Source: Streptomyces sp. Ru72
GTDB taxonomy: Bacteria > Actinomycetota > Actinomycetes > Streptomycetales > Streptomycetaceae
Direction of reading: 5' to 3'
Length of the DNA: 64,000 bases
Assembly (NCBI RefSeq): GCF_002920635.1
Contig: NZ_PQSR01000007.1
Span: 1-64,000, forward strand
Shown one piece after another: positions 8,359-16,452 of the stretch. The notes beneath the pieces are model-generated. The model was given only the letters and a program-made list of their open reading frames with translations, was not told where the DNA came from and made no database searches. Position numbers and translations under genes: made by a program. Each line of letters opens with the position of its first letter. The first letter of the stretch is position 1.

Positions 8359-9365
8359 GTGAGCAGTCACCACTGAGGCTCGGGACCAGGCGCAGCAAGC
8401 TGGCCATGGCCCAGTCCGGGCAGGTCGCCGACGCCGTGCGCCGGGTGACCGGACGGCCCGTGGAGCTCGTGGAGATCACGACGTACGGGGACACCTCCCG
8501 CGAGCACCTCGCGCAGATCGGCGGCACCGGTGTGTTCGTGACGGCCCTGCGCGACGCGCTGCTGCGCGGCGAGGTCGACTTCGCGGTGCACTCCCTGAAG
8601 GACCTGCCGACCGCGCAGCCCGAGGAGCTGGTCCTGGCCGCCGTGCCGGTGCGCGAGGACCCGCGGGACGTGATCGTCGCGCGCGACGCCCTGAAGTTCA
8701 CCGACCTGCCCCGCGGGGCGCGCGTCGGCACCGGTTCGCCGCGCCGCATGGCGCAGCTGAACGCGTACGCGCGCAGCCACGGCCTCGACATCGAGACCGT
8801 CCCGATCCGCGGCAACATCGACACCCGGGTCGGATACGTCCGCAGCGGTGAGCTGGACGCCGTGGTCCTCGCCGCGGCCGGGCTCAACCGCATCGGGCGG
8901 ATCGACGAGGTGACCGACTTCCTGTCGGTCGACACAGTTCTGCCCGCCCCCGGCCAGGGGGCACTGGCGATCGAGTGCAGGGCGGGGAACACCGCCCAGG
9001 ATGCTGCCCTCATCGCGGCGCTCGCCGAGCTCGACGACCCGTTCACACGGGTCGCCGTGACCGCCGAGCGGTCCCTGCTCGCCGCCCTGGAGGCCGGTTG
9101 CAGCGCCCCCGTGGGCGCGCTGGCCGACCTTCCCCCACTCTCGGCTCCGCTCGAGCGGGGGGACCCCCATGCCGACGGGCAGGTTGTCAAGGAAATGCGC
9201 CTGCGTGGAGTCGTCGGAACACCCGACGGCCGCACGCTGGTGCAGCTGTCCACCACCGGTCCCGTGCCCGAGACGCACGACCAGGCAATGGCGCTCGGTC
9301 GCGAACTCGCCGCCGAGATGCTCACCAAGGGCGCGGCCGGTCTGATGGGGGAGCGAGCACATTGA
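8355..9365 (+). CDS. hemC: Porphobilinogen deaminase (hydroxymethylbilane synthase)
   Basis: HemC polymerises four porphobilinogens into hydroxymethylbilane. The protein begins RLGTRRSKLAMAQSGQVADA and carries the GSPRRMAQL and PIRGNIDTR segments. The dipyrromethane cofactor cysteine is in EAGCSAPVGA. At 336 residues it is slightly long, because a 13-14 residue stretch (PPLSAPLERGDPH) interrupts the conserved GALAD-x-ADGQ(I/V)VKE segment directly after the cofactor cysteine. At DNA level this is a Streptomyces hairpin repeat inserted in frame (9130-9170). It overlaps hemA by ATGA, and hemD starts within its stop codon. Confidence 0.95.
   Translation: MSEQSPLRLGTRRSKLAMAQSGQVADAVRRVTGRPVELVEITTYGDTSREHLAQIGGTGVFVTALRDALLRGEVDFAVHSLKDLPTAQPEELVLAAVPVREDPRDVIVARDALKFTDLPRGARVGTGSPRRMAQLNAYARSHGLDIETVPIRGNIDTRVGYVRSGELDAVVLAAAGLNRIGRIDEVTDFLSVDTVLPAPGQGALAIECRAGNTAQDAALIAALAELDDPFTRVAVTAERSLLAALEAGCSAPVGALADLPPLSAPLERGDPHADGQVVKEMRLRGVVGTPDGRTLVQLSTTGPVPETHDQAMALGRELAAEMLTKGAAGLMGERAH
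9130..9170 (+). repeat. Hairpin repeat inserted in frame within hemC
   Basis: The stretch starts TTCCCCCACTCTCGGCTCC and ends GAGCGGGGGGACCCCCAT. It is made of C-run/G-run arms around a CGCTCGAGCG core. Related elements are at 35826-35864 and 35917-35954, usually intergenic in streptomycetes. Here it is translated as part of HemC without breaking the frame. Confidence 0.7.
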
Positions 9366-11068
9366 GCCCCACCACCCTTCCCGCCGGCCTTGAACACGGG
9401 CACGTCACCTTCCTCGGTGCCGGACCCGGAGATCCGGGACTACTCACACTGCGCGCCGTCGAGGCGCTGGCGAACGCGGACGTCCTCGTCGGCGAGCACG
9501 AGGTGCTCGACGTCGTGCGCACGCATGCCAGAGCGGGCGTCGCCGAGCTCAACACGGACACGGCCCCCTCCACGGGTGCGTATCCGGGCACGGGCACGCC
9601 TCAGCTGACGGTTGTTGACGGCGAGTCAACAACCGCTGGCGTCCCTGCGTTGCGGGATGCCGCACATCTTGTCATGGAGGCTGCGCGGGGCGGCAAGCGG
9701 GTCGTCCGTGCGGTGTCCGGTGACCCCGGCCTGGACGCGTACGCGGCCGGCGAGATGCTGGCGTGCGCCGCCGAGGGCGTGCCGTTCGAGGTCGTCCCCG
9801 GCGTCGCGACCGCGGTGGGCGTGCCCGCGTACGCGGGTGTGCCGCTGCGGGACGCGCAGGGCGCGGACGTCCGGTTCGTCGACGCCCGGACCGCCTCCGA
9901 CCGCTGCTGGACGGAGGTCGGCGCCTCCGACGGCACCGTCGTGGTGTCCACGACGCTGGACTCGGTGGCGGCGGCCGCCGGGGAGCTGGTGGCCGCGGGC
10001 CGCAAGCCGGACACCCCGATGACGGTGACGGTCGCCGGTACGACGACGCGGCAGCGCACCTGGTGCGCCACCCTCGGTTCCATCGCGCAGACGCTGAAGC
10101 AGGCGAAGGTCCTGCCGTCCCCGGAGGGCGGGCGTGCGGTGATAGCCGTGGTCGGTGAGCGTTCCGCCGCCGCCCAGCGCGACCAGCTGTCGTGGTTCGA
10201 GAACAAGCCGCTGTTCGGCTGGAAGGTCCTCGTGCCGCGTACGAAGGAGCAGGCGGCGTCGCTCTCCGACCAGCTGAGGTCCTACGGGGCCGTGCCGCAC
10301 GAGGTCCCGACGATCGCGGTGGAGCCCCCGCGCACCCCGCAGCAGATGGAACGAGCGGTCAAGGGCCTGGTGACGGGCCGCTACGAGTGGATCGCGTTCA
10401 CGTCGGTCAACGCGGTGCGGGCGGTCCGGGAGAAGTTCGAGGAGTACGGCCTGGACGCGCGCGCCTTCGCGGGCATCAAGGTCGCGGCGGTCGGCGAGCA
10501 GACGGCGAAGGCACTGGTGGACTTCGGCGTGAAGCCGGATCTGGTGCCGAGCGGCGAGCAGTCGGCGGCCGGCCTGCTGGAGGACTGGCCCCCGTACGAC
10601 CCGGTCTTCGACCCGATCGACCGCGTGTTCCTGCCGCGCGCCGACATCGCGACCGAGACCCTGGTCGCCGGCCTGATCGAACTCGGCTGGGAGGTCGACG
10701 ACGTGACGGCCTACCGGACGGTCCGCGCCTCGCCTCCGCCGGCCGAGACGCGTGAGGCGATCAAGGGCGGCGGTTTCGACGCGGTCCTGTTCACGTCGTC
10801 CTCCACGGTCCGGAACCTGGTCGGCATCGCGGGCAAGCCGCACAACGTGACGGTGATCGCGTGCATCGGCCCGGCGACCGCGAAGACGGCGGAGGAGCAC
10901 GGGCTGCGCGTGGACGTCATGGCCCCGGAGCCGTCGGTCCACAAGCTGGCGGAAGCCCTGGCGGACTTCGGCCTCAAGCGCCGGGCCGCCGCGCTGGCCG
11001 CCGGGGATCCGGTGACGCGGCCCAGCGAGCGGAGGCCGGGGGCGCGGCGGCGTCGGTCGACGACCTGA
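9362..11068 (+). CDS. hemD: Bifunctional uroporphyrinogen-III C-methyltransferase / uroporphyrinogen-III synthase
   Basis: The 568-residue fusion has an N-terminal tetrapyrrole methylase domain (VTFLGAGPGDPGLLTLRA, then VVRAVSGDPGLDAYAAGEM and FEVVPGVATAVGVPAY). It also has a C-terminal HemD domain (from about residue 285, GWKVLVPRTKEQA, with FTSVNAVRAVRE and VLFTSSSTVRNLV). It would cyclise hydroxymethylbilane to uroporphyrinogen III and may methylate it toward precorrin-2/siroheme. The start is TTG 9362, overlapping the hemC stop; no ATG or GTG fits before the GAGPGDPG motif. The last ~30 residues are Arg-rich and variable. A terminator follows five bases after the stop, so hemB is a separate unit here. 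Confidence 0.9.
   Translation: MSPTTLPAGLEHGHVTFLGAGPGDPGLLTLRAVEALANADVLVGEHEVLDVVRTHARAGVAELNTDTAPSTGAYPGTGTPQLTVVDGESTTAGVPALRDAAHLVMEAARGGKRVVRAVSGDPGLDAYAAGEMLACAAEGVPFEVVPGVATAVGVPAYAGVPLRDAQGADVRFVDARTASDRCWTEVGASDGTVVVSTTLDSVAAAAGELVAAGRKPDTPMTVTVAGTTTRQRTWCATLGSIAQTLKQAKVLPSPEGGRAVIAVVGERSAAAQRDQLSWFENKPLFGWKVLVPRTKEQAASLSDQLRSYGAVPHEVPTIAVEPPRTPQQMERAVKGLVTGRYEWIAFTSVNAVRAVREKFEEYGLDARAFAGIKVAAVGEQTAKALVDFGVKPDLVPSGEQSAAGLLEDWPPYDPVFDPIDRVFLPRADIATETLVAGLIELGWEVDDVTAYRTVRASPPPAETREAIKGGGFDAVLFTSSSTVRNLVGIAGKPHNVTVIACIGPATAKTAEEHGLRVDVMAPEPSVHKLAEALADFGLKRRAAALAAGDPVTRPSERRPGARRRRSTT
9610..9634 (+). repeat. Perfect inverted repeat inside the hemD coding sequence
   Basis: GGTTGTTGAC (9610-9619) and GTCAACAACC (9625-9634) are perfect 10-base arms around a five-base loop. 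The repeat is A+T-richer than the surrounding codons and encodes a variable linker in the methylase domain (VVDGESTT). Confidence 0.7.
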
Positions 11069-11073
11069 GGTGT

Positions 11074-11104
11074 GGCGGAGCGCCCTGTGCAGGTGCGCTC
11101 CGCC
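11074..11104 (+). terminator. Terminator of the rex-hemACD operon
   Basis: The arms GGCGGAGCGC and GCGCTCCGCC pair perfectly over 10 bp around an 11-base loop, starting five bases after the hemD stop. Confidence 0.75.
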
Positions 11105-11790
11105 GCCCTGAGTCACGGGTGCCGCGGAGTCACTGTCAGGAACGGCCCTGCACCCCGATCGCCATGCGCCGCACCGAGTCCCAAGTGACGCAACGTAGGC
11201 GATCACCTCGCGGGCGGCCGAACCGTCGTCGCCGCAGACGGTGATGGACGAGGCATGTCGGGCGGGGGAGGAAGGGCGTCCCGCTGTCTCGACTGCCGGT
11301 CCATCCCTCTCACCGCAGTGGACCCGCGTCATGCAGCCTGAGGTCTCCGCCCGGGACGCCCGCAGCGGCGCGGTGGAGCACGCCGGTCGGAACATCTCGG
11401 ACCGGACCAGCGTCAGCGGCTGCGTCGCGGCGCCCTCGAACGCGGCTCGCCGGGCGATCTCACCGCTTACTGGAAGTCGCACCCTGCATTCGGGGCGTCC
11501 ACCGTGAGCGCGCTGCCGGTGCGGTGCGACGGTGGTGCCACACGTGTTGCACACGACAGTGTCGACCACTCCGGCGCTGAGCTGAACACAGTGGCCTCCA
11601 CTCGCCTCGCGCCACACTGTTCCCCCCGGAGAAGGCGGTGTTCGCCGTGCCGGGCTTCGCGGCGAAGGGGAAGCGAGCAAGGCGGAAAAACTGTGGATCT
11701 TCGCGGCAACCTTTTCGGCCTCTCGGACCACTCAGTGTTGTCCGGTCAGGTGGTCCGGTCAGATGCAACGGCTGAAAAGAGAGCACAGGC
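11105..11790. other. Accessory intergenic region with cupin 3'-end remnant
   Basis: About 690 bases without an intact gene. The recognisable part is the cupin-end copy at 11437-11517. Minus-strand translation just upstream of it resembles a decayed start of another cupin leader (RRAAF), but the fragment is short. The rest shows no family I can name. Confidence 0.5.
11437..11517 (-). repeat. Left copy of 81-bp direct repeat (cupin gene 3'-end remnant)
   Basis: These 81 bases match 13922-14002 in the same orientation at 73 positions by eye. On the minus strand both encode the same C-terminal peptide ending DAPN(A/P)GCDFQ and stop. The left copy has no complete gene upstream of it, so it is a truncated duplicate. 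Confidence 0.85.
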
Positions 11791-13548
11791 ATGCCCCGTG
11801 AACGAGAGCACAGACATGTCCCCAGCCCACCCACGTCATCGGTGGCGTCCCGCGCCGGCGGCCACGCCCGCGGTGGTCGCCCGAAGCATCGTGGCCGTCG
11901 GTTGCTCGCGCGTCGGGGTTTCTGGGCGGCCCTCGTCATGGCTGTCGTGGCCGGCTCCGCGGTTGTGGTCAGCACTGCCTCAGCGCAAACCGTGGATCTG
12001 AAGAAGTGGTACGTGCTGGTCAACCGCAACAGCGGCAAGGTGCTGGATGACCGTGCCTACGCCACGAACGACGGCGCGGCGGTGGTGCAGTGGGCGCGCA
12101 CCGGCGGGGCCAACCAGCAGTGGCGGTTCATCGACGCGGGCGACGGGTACTACCGGCTGCAGAACCGGAACTCCGGCAAGGTGCTCGACGACTTCCACTG
12201 GTCGAAGGCCGCCGGCTCCGCCATCGTGCAGTCGAGAGACCGGAACGGCACCAACCAGCGGTTCAAACTGGCCAAGTCGCCGGACGGCTACGTACGTTTG
12301 ATCAATCGCTTCAGTGGCATGGCCGTCGGGGTCCGCAATGCCGCCAAAGCCAACGGGAGCGGCGTCGTCCAGGACCGCGACCGGGGCGGCGCCAGTCAGC
12401 AATGGCAACTCGTCCCGGCCGGGAGTGTCGGCACGCGCCCGTCGTCTCCTGCGGCCGGTGGCGGCAGCTCGACGACACGTTTCATGGGTAGTAGCACGGT
12501 GTTCATCGGCGGTTCGATGTCCGACGCCTCGGCGAACGCCGCGCCGTTCGACGTGCGATACGCCTATGTGCACAGCCAGCCCGCGCCCTCGTCGGCTTAC
12601 TATTCGGCGTCGCGTTGCCAGGATGCGTGGACGAGCTGGTGGGGCTGCTGGGGCGGCAGCACCACGGCGCCCGGCAACTACGTGACCTGGTCGGACGCCC
12701 AAGCGGCCAAGGCGACTTACCAGGGCAAGCCGCGACCGCAGAAGTATCTGTGGACCTGGTACTCATTGCGCGACCTCGGGGATGCGGCAGGCGAGGGCGA
12801 CGGTCCGGGCGAGGTCAAGGCCATCAACAGGGTCGACCTGCTCACCCGGTACCTGAACGACTACCGTTTCTTCCTCCAGAAGATCGGCAACTCGCACGAA
12901 ATGATCGACCTTGAGCCCGACTTCTGGGGCTACGTCCGGTCGCTCGGTGATCCGCACCAGGTTCCCGCGCAGGTCTCGAGCGCGAATCCGACGGATTGCG
13001 GATCGCAGGAGAACAGCGCCGCCGGACTCGCCCGCTGCCTGATTGACATGGCGCGCAAGTACGCGCCGAACACCGCCGTGGGGATGCACCTTTCCTGCTT
13101 CGACTGGGAGTACGACACCCAGAAGTGCGTCAAGGACTACGCGCACCTCGGGGCTCAGAACGCCGACTTCCTGGTCACCGATGTGTCGGACCGTGACGCA
13201 GGCTGGTACGCACAGCCGGCCCACGGCGGCCTGAACAAGTTCTGGACCGACCAGAAGGCCGCCGCCGCGCTGAAGTTCTACAAGACGATGGCCGAGTCCG
13301 TGGGCAAGCCGGTGGTCCTGTGGCAGATCCCCGTGGGCAACATGGCGCAGAACAACACCCGCAACCATTACAAGGACGACAAGGTGGACTGGTTCTTCGC
13401 GCACATGGACCAGGTGGCGAACGCGCATGTCGCCGGCCTGCTCTTCGGTGCGGGGCAGGAGGAACAGACATCGATCGAGTCCGACGGCGGAAACCTGATC
13501 AGGAAGACGATCGCCTATCACAACTCGGGCGGTACAGCGCTCAAGTAG
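11791..13548 (+). CDS. Secreted RICIN-type lectin protein with C-terminal uncharacterised (probably hydrolase-like) domain
   Basis: The 585-residue protein starts with a long basic N-terminus and a hydrophobic signal ending AQ after STASA (around residue 65), so it is exported. Three QxW-type beta-trefoil repeats follow (NQQWRF, NQRFKL, SQQWQL, with repeated NRNSGKVLDD), giving an R-type lectin/CBM13 domain to about residue 210. A Ser/Gly linker leads to a ~350-residue C-terminal domain rich in aromatic and acidic residues (MIDLEPDFWGYV, VGMHLSCFDWEY, VLWQIPVGN). That domain resembles a TIM-barrel glycoside hydrolase, but I cannot name the family. The ATG at 11791 has a weak ribosome site; a shorter start is possible. 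It sits alone in the heme-locus insert and is followed by a terminator. Confidence 0.75.
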   Translation: MPREREHRHVPSPPTSSVASRAGGHARGGRPKHRGRRLLARRGFWAALVMAVVAGSAVVVSTASAQTVDLKKWYVLVNRNSGKVLDDRAYATNDGAAVVQWARTGGANQQWRFIDAGDGYYRLQNRNSGKVLDDFHWSKAAGSAIVQSRDRNGTNQRFKLAKSPDGYVRLINRFSGMAVGVRNAAKANGSGVVQDRDRGGASQQWQLVPAGSVGTRPSSPAAGGGSSTTRFMGSSTVFIGGSMSDASANAAPFDVRYAYVHSQPAPSSAYYSASRCQDAWTSWWGCWGGSTTAPGNYVTWSDAQAAKATYQGKPRPQKYLWTWYSLRDLGDAAGEGDGPGEVKAINRVDLLTRYLNDYRFFLQKIGNSHEMIDLEPDFWGYVRSLGDPHQVPAQVSSANPTDCGSQENSAAGLARCLIDMARKYAPNTAVGMHLSCFDWEYDTQKCVKDYAHLGAQNADFLVTDVSDRDAGWYAQPAHGGLNKFWTDQKAAAALKFYKTMAESVGKPVVLWQIPVGNMAQNNTRNHYKDDKVDWFFAHMDQVANAHVAGLLFGAGQEEQTSIESDGGNLIRKTIAYHNSGGTALK

Positions 13549-13558
13549 GCGTCAGGCG

Positions 13559-13594
13559 CGAACGCGGCCCCATCTCTTCGATGGGCCGCGTTCG
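13559..13594 (+). terminator. Terminator after the RICIN-lectin gene
   Basis: CGAACGCGGCCC and GGGCCGCGTTCG pair, extended by an ATC/GAT pair with one bulged base, around a TCTTC loop. It starts 10 bases after the stop codon. Confidence 0.8.
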
Positions 13595-13651
13595 TCCCCT
13601 TCGTCGGGCTGAGGACTTCTCGGTCGGCGCCGGCCGTGCTGCCGTCGGTGC

Positions 13652-13765
13652 GGGCCGGTGCCGCTTGATCGTCCGCCCCGACCAGTCGTACGCGGCCCAC
13701 TCCTCCGCGGGCACCTTCACCTGCTGGGAGACAGCGGGGCGTCGTCGGCAGCCGTCATCCACCAC
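13652..13765 (-). pseudogene. Remnant of a Tn3-family transposase (DUF4158 region)
   Basis: Minus-strand translation gives VKVPAEEWAAYDWSGRTIK, which matches the conserved VPxxxWxxYDWxGRTIKxHR block in the N-terminal DUF4158 domain of Tn3-type transposases. Nothing recognisable of the catalytic part follows; the homology stops a few residues later near the lectin gene's terminator. No inverted terminal repeats were recognised. The assignment is from memory of the family motif. Confidence 0.55.
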
Positions 13766-13921
13766 GCCCTGACCGACGGCCTCCCACCGAGATGAGAGAC
13801 CCGGCGAGGCTGATCGCCTACCGTCTCGATGAGCTGCTGCCGGTACCGCTCCCCGCGCGTTCCCTGCCCGCACCGGTCGCCGCGCCGGGGACCAGGGCCA
13901 CCCCCAGGATGCGGCTACCCC

Positions 13922-14002
13922 CGAACGCGGCTCGCTGGGCGATCTCAGTGGTTATTGGAAGTCGCACCCGGGATTCGGGGCGTCCACCGTGGGCGCGCTG
14001 CC
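13922..14002 (-). repeat. Right copy of 81-bp direct repeat (3' end of cupin gene)
   Basis: This copy includes the last codons and stop of the cupin gene at 13952 plus about 30 bases beyond it. It is about 90% identical to 11437-11517. The two copies enclose the lectin gene, its terminator and the Tn3 remnant. Confidence 0.85.
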
Positions 14003-14403
14003 TGCCGGATCGACGTACAGCGCGTCCAGGACCACGGGTACGCTGCCCAGGTTCCGGCCGATGTGGACGTGGTCCGCCCCTGGCATCTCGACGATGGCGG
14101 CACCTGAGGAATAGACGCCATCGGTCGCGCAGTCCGAGTCCGAGTGGGTCAGAGTGCCCTGCCGCATGATCCCGTACACCGGCCCGTTGTGGTAGTGCCA
14201 CCCGGTGCTGCCCCCGGCTGGATCGTGATCTCCTTCAGCGTGTAGGTCGTGCCGTCCACCGTCCGCTGATAGAGGGTGGTCGCCGAGACCCCCGAACTGG
14301 GAGTGGCGCTGGCCATCCCCGGGACGAGGGCGAGGGCCAGGGCCGACCCTCCGACGAGCGCTGCGCGGCGCGCCGTGCGTATGTGTGCTGAAGTGCCGTC
14401 CAC
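13952..14403 (-). pseudogene. Secreted cupin-domain protein, interrupted by a one-base frameshift
   Basis: Translation from GTG 14403 gives a signal sequence (RRAALVGGSALALALVPGMA) and the start of a cupin fold (YTLKEITIQPG). The expected continuation, GGSTGWHYHNGPVYGIMRQG with both metal-site histidines, is in another frame and runs to the stop at 13952. The frames join at a run of five C at 14211-14215, where six would restore one ~150-residue reading frame. This is either a real disabling deletion or a homopolymer error. Conserved end: IVEMPGADHVHIGRNLG to DAPNPGCDFQ. The homologous 3' end is duplicated at 11437. Function unknown. Confidence 0.75.
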
Positions 14404-14630
14404 GAATGATCCCCTCGTCAGGATTTTCTCGGCATCCCTGCCGGGTCGGATGAGCAGATTTATCTTTCAACGGTCCGGCGTGTGTCATGCGGGCGCGGAG
14501 TAAGAGAGCTGCAAAACTCGGCCGGGGCCGTCTCGACAGCAGCACCGCCCCGCTGCCGCGACTGCCGGTCCCACGCGCCGACGCTCGCGGAAACGCTCCG
14601 CACGGGAGCCGCCTGCCCCACAATGGCCGG

Positions 14631-14960
14631 ATGGGGTGGAGAGACGATGCGCGCAAGAGGCGGGAAGAGGACGAAGCGCGGCGCAGCAGGGCGCTCGAGA
14701 TCCAGGCCAGCACGCTCAGCCATGCGGCACGCCCGTTCACGCAGGGCAAGGTGATCTGGGGCGCTGCCAGGTACACGATGGAGGACGCCTACGAGGAGCT
14801 TCTGCTCAAGGCGCACGAGCTCGGCTACGACGCCGTGCTGGGCGTCGGCTTCACGTCCCCCGCACATCGTCCGAGCAGCACCAGCACGGGTTCGGGGTAC
14901 AGCACGGTGAACATCATCGCGTACGGCACCGGCGTTCGGTGGGCGAATGAGGGGAGCTGA
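14631..14960 (+). CDS. Small YbjQ/heavy-metal-binding-domain-like protein
   Basis: The 109-residue protein has a charged N-terminal helix ([20 protein letters not shown]). Its core follows the YbjQ-fold pattern: a short strand ([10 protein letters not shown]), a long helix ([23 protein letters not shown]), and a closing strand ([11 protein letters not shown]). That family forms pentameric rings often labelled heavy-metal-binding, with no firm activity. ATG 14631 is the first start in frame after a region without coding character. It lies 65 bp upstream of hemB and could share its promoter. The family call is by pattern and moderate. Confidence 0.5.
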   Translation: MGWRDDARKRREEDEARRSRALEIQASTLSHAARPFTQGKVIWGAARYTMEDAYEELLLKAHELGYDAVLGVGFTSPAHRPSSTSTGSGYSTVNIIAYGTGVRWANEGS

Positions 14961-15025
14961 CCACTGGTCGGCGGCCGACTCCGCGTCGGCAAAGGCATCG
15001 GTGGGCCGGGCGTAGCGTAGAGGGC

Positions 15026-16024
15026 ATGACGAAGTACGGATCCTTCCCCGGTACCCGTCCCCGGCGGCTGCGCACCACGCCCGCCATGCGCCGTATGGTC
15101 GCCGAGACCCGGCTGCACCCGGCCGACTTCATCCTCCCGGCCTTCGTGCGCGAGGGAGTCAGCGAGCCCGTGCCGATCGGGTCCATGCCCGGTGTCGTCC
15201 AGCACACCCGGGACAGCCTGAAGAAGGCGGCGGTGGAGGCCGTGGAGGCCGGGATCTCCGGGATCATGCTCTTCGGTGTGCCCGATGAGTCGAAGAAGGA
15301 CGCCGTCGGGACCCCGGGCACCGACCCGGACGGGATTCTCCAGGTCGCCATCCGGGACGTGCGCGCCGAGGTCGGCGACGACCTCCTCGTCATGTCGGAC
15401 CTGTGCCTGGACGAGACCACCGATCACGGGCACTGCGGCGTGCTCGACGCCAGGGGCCGGGTCGACAACGACGCCACCCTCGAGCGGTACGCCGAGATGG
15501 CGCAGGTCCAGGCCGACGCCGGTGCCCATGTCGTCGGGCCCAGCGGGATGATGGACGGGCAGATCGGTGTCGTCCGCGACGCGCTCGACCAGATCGGGCG
15601 CGAGGACGTCGCGATCCTCGCCTACACCGCCAAGTACTCCTCCGCCTTCTACGGGCCGTTCCGCGAGGCCGTCGCCTCCTCGCTGAAGGGCGACCGCAAG
15701 ACCTACCAGCAGGACCCCGCCAACTGGCGCGAGTCCCTGCGCGAACTCGCCCTCGACCTCGAGGAGGGCGCCGACATGGTGATGGTCAAGCCGGCCGGGC
15801 CCTACCTCGACATCCTGGCGAGGGTCGCGGACGCGGTGGACGTGCCCGTGGCCGCGTACCAGATCTCCGGCGAGTACGCCATGGTCGAGGCCGCCGCCGA
15901 GAAGGGCTGGGTCGACCGCGACCGGGCCATCCTGGAGACCCTGACCGGCATCAAGCGCGCCGGTGCGCGCAACATCCTCACGTACTGGGCCACCGAGGCG
16001 GCCCGCAAGCTCCGCGAGGACTAG
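15026..16024 (+). CDS. hemB: Delta-aminolevulinic acid dehydratase (porphobilinogen synthase)
   Basis: HemB condenses two 5-aminolevulinates to porphobilinogen, the substrate of HemC. The 332-residue protein has both Schiff-base lysine motifs ([14 protein letters not shown] and [11 protein letters not shown]) and the conserved RPRRLR start. The metal site reads [12 protein letters not shown], keeping the first and third cysteines of the zinc-type C-x-C-x7-C motif with Asp at the second position, so it is intermediate between zinc and magnesium types. It is separated from hemACD by the 3.9-kb accessory insert, and is followed by a terminator at 16056. Confidence 0.95.
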   Translation: MTKYGSFPGTRPRRLRTTPAMRRMVAETRLHPADFILPAFVREGVSEPVPIGSMPGVVQHTRDSLKKAAVEAVEAGISGIMLFGVPDESKKDAVGTPGTDPDGILQVAIRDVRAEVGDDLLVMSDLCLDETTDHGHCGVLDARGRVDNDATLERYAEMAQVQADAGAHVVGPSGMMDGQIGVVRDALDQIGREDVAILAYTAKYSSAFYGPFREAVASSLKGDRKTYQQDPANWRESLRELALDLEEGADMVMVKPAGPYLDILARVADAVDVPVAAYQISGEYAMVEAAAEKGWVDRDRAILETLTGIKRAGARNILTYWATEAARKLRED

Positions 16025-16055
16025 GGGCGCGCGGAGACCTCCGCTGTTCTCGGAC

Positions 16056-16093
16056 GGGGGCACACCGGCGGGCTTCTCCTCCGGTGTGCCCCC
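16056..16093. terminator. Terminator after hemB
   Basis: GGGGGCACACCGG (16056-16068) pairs perfectly with CCGGTGTGCCCCC (16081-16093) around a 12-base loop, between the convergent hemB and the monooxygenase gene. Confidence 0.85.
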
Positions 16094-16117
16094 GCGGCCG
16101 GTCCGCAGGCGGGGTTT

Positions 16118-16420
16118 TCACGGCCCGGCCGCGCCGGGCGGAGTCAGCGTCCATATGGTCTCCGGTTCGGCGAGGACGAGGTCCAGGACCTGCCGGAGGT
16201 GCCGGTGGTGGCCGCCGGTGAGGTGTTCGCGCAGTGCCCGCGCATCGGCCCACTCCTCGAAGTTCAGCATGCGGCCGGGGCGGTTGGGGTCGACGTAGGG
16301 CTCGTACGTGAGGCAGCCGCACGCCTGGAGAGAGGGCTCGATCATCGCCTCGAGGGCGGTCCGCAGACGATCCTCCTGGCCCGGCACGGCCAGGTACCGC
16401 GTGAGGACGACCAGGGGCAC
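16118..16420 (-). CDS. Antibiotic biosynthesis monooxygenase (ABM) domain protein
   Basis: A 100-residue dimeric alpha/beta barrel protein of the ABM/YgiN type. The pattern is a first strand (VVLTRYLAVPGQ), a helix (RLRTALEAMIEPSL), a Cys/Tyr strand (GCLTYEPYVDP), LNFEEWADARALREHLTGGHHRHL, and a final strand (TIWTLTP). Family members act as cofactor-free quinone or polyketide oxygenases or as stress proteins; nothing here fixes the substrate. GTG 16420 is chosen with GGGAGGA upstream. The aldo/keto reductase gene lies 32 bp upstream on the same strand, suggesting a two-gene redox operon. Confidence 0.8.
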   Translation of the reverse strand: MPLVVLTRYLAVPGQEDRLRTALEAMIEPSLQACGCLTYEPYVDPNRPGRMLNFEEWADARALREHLTGGHHRHLRQVLDLVLAEPETIWTLTPPGAAGP

Positions 16421-16452
16421 GGAGGTGTCCTCCCTTCGCACACGGTCCGGAG

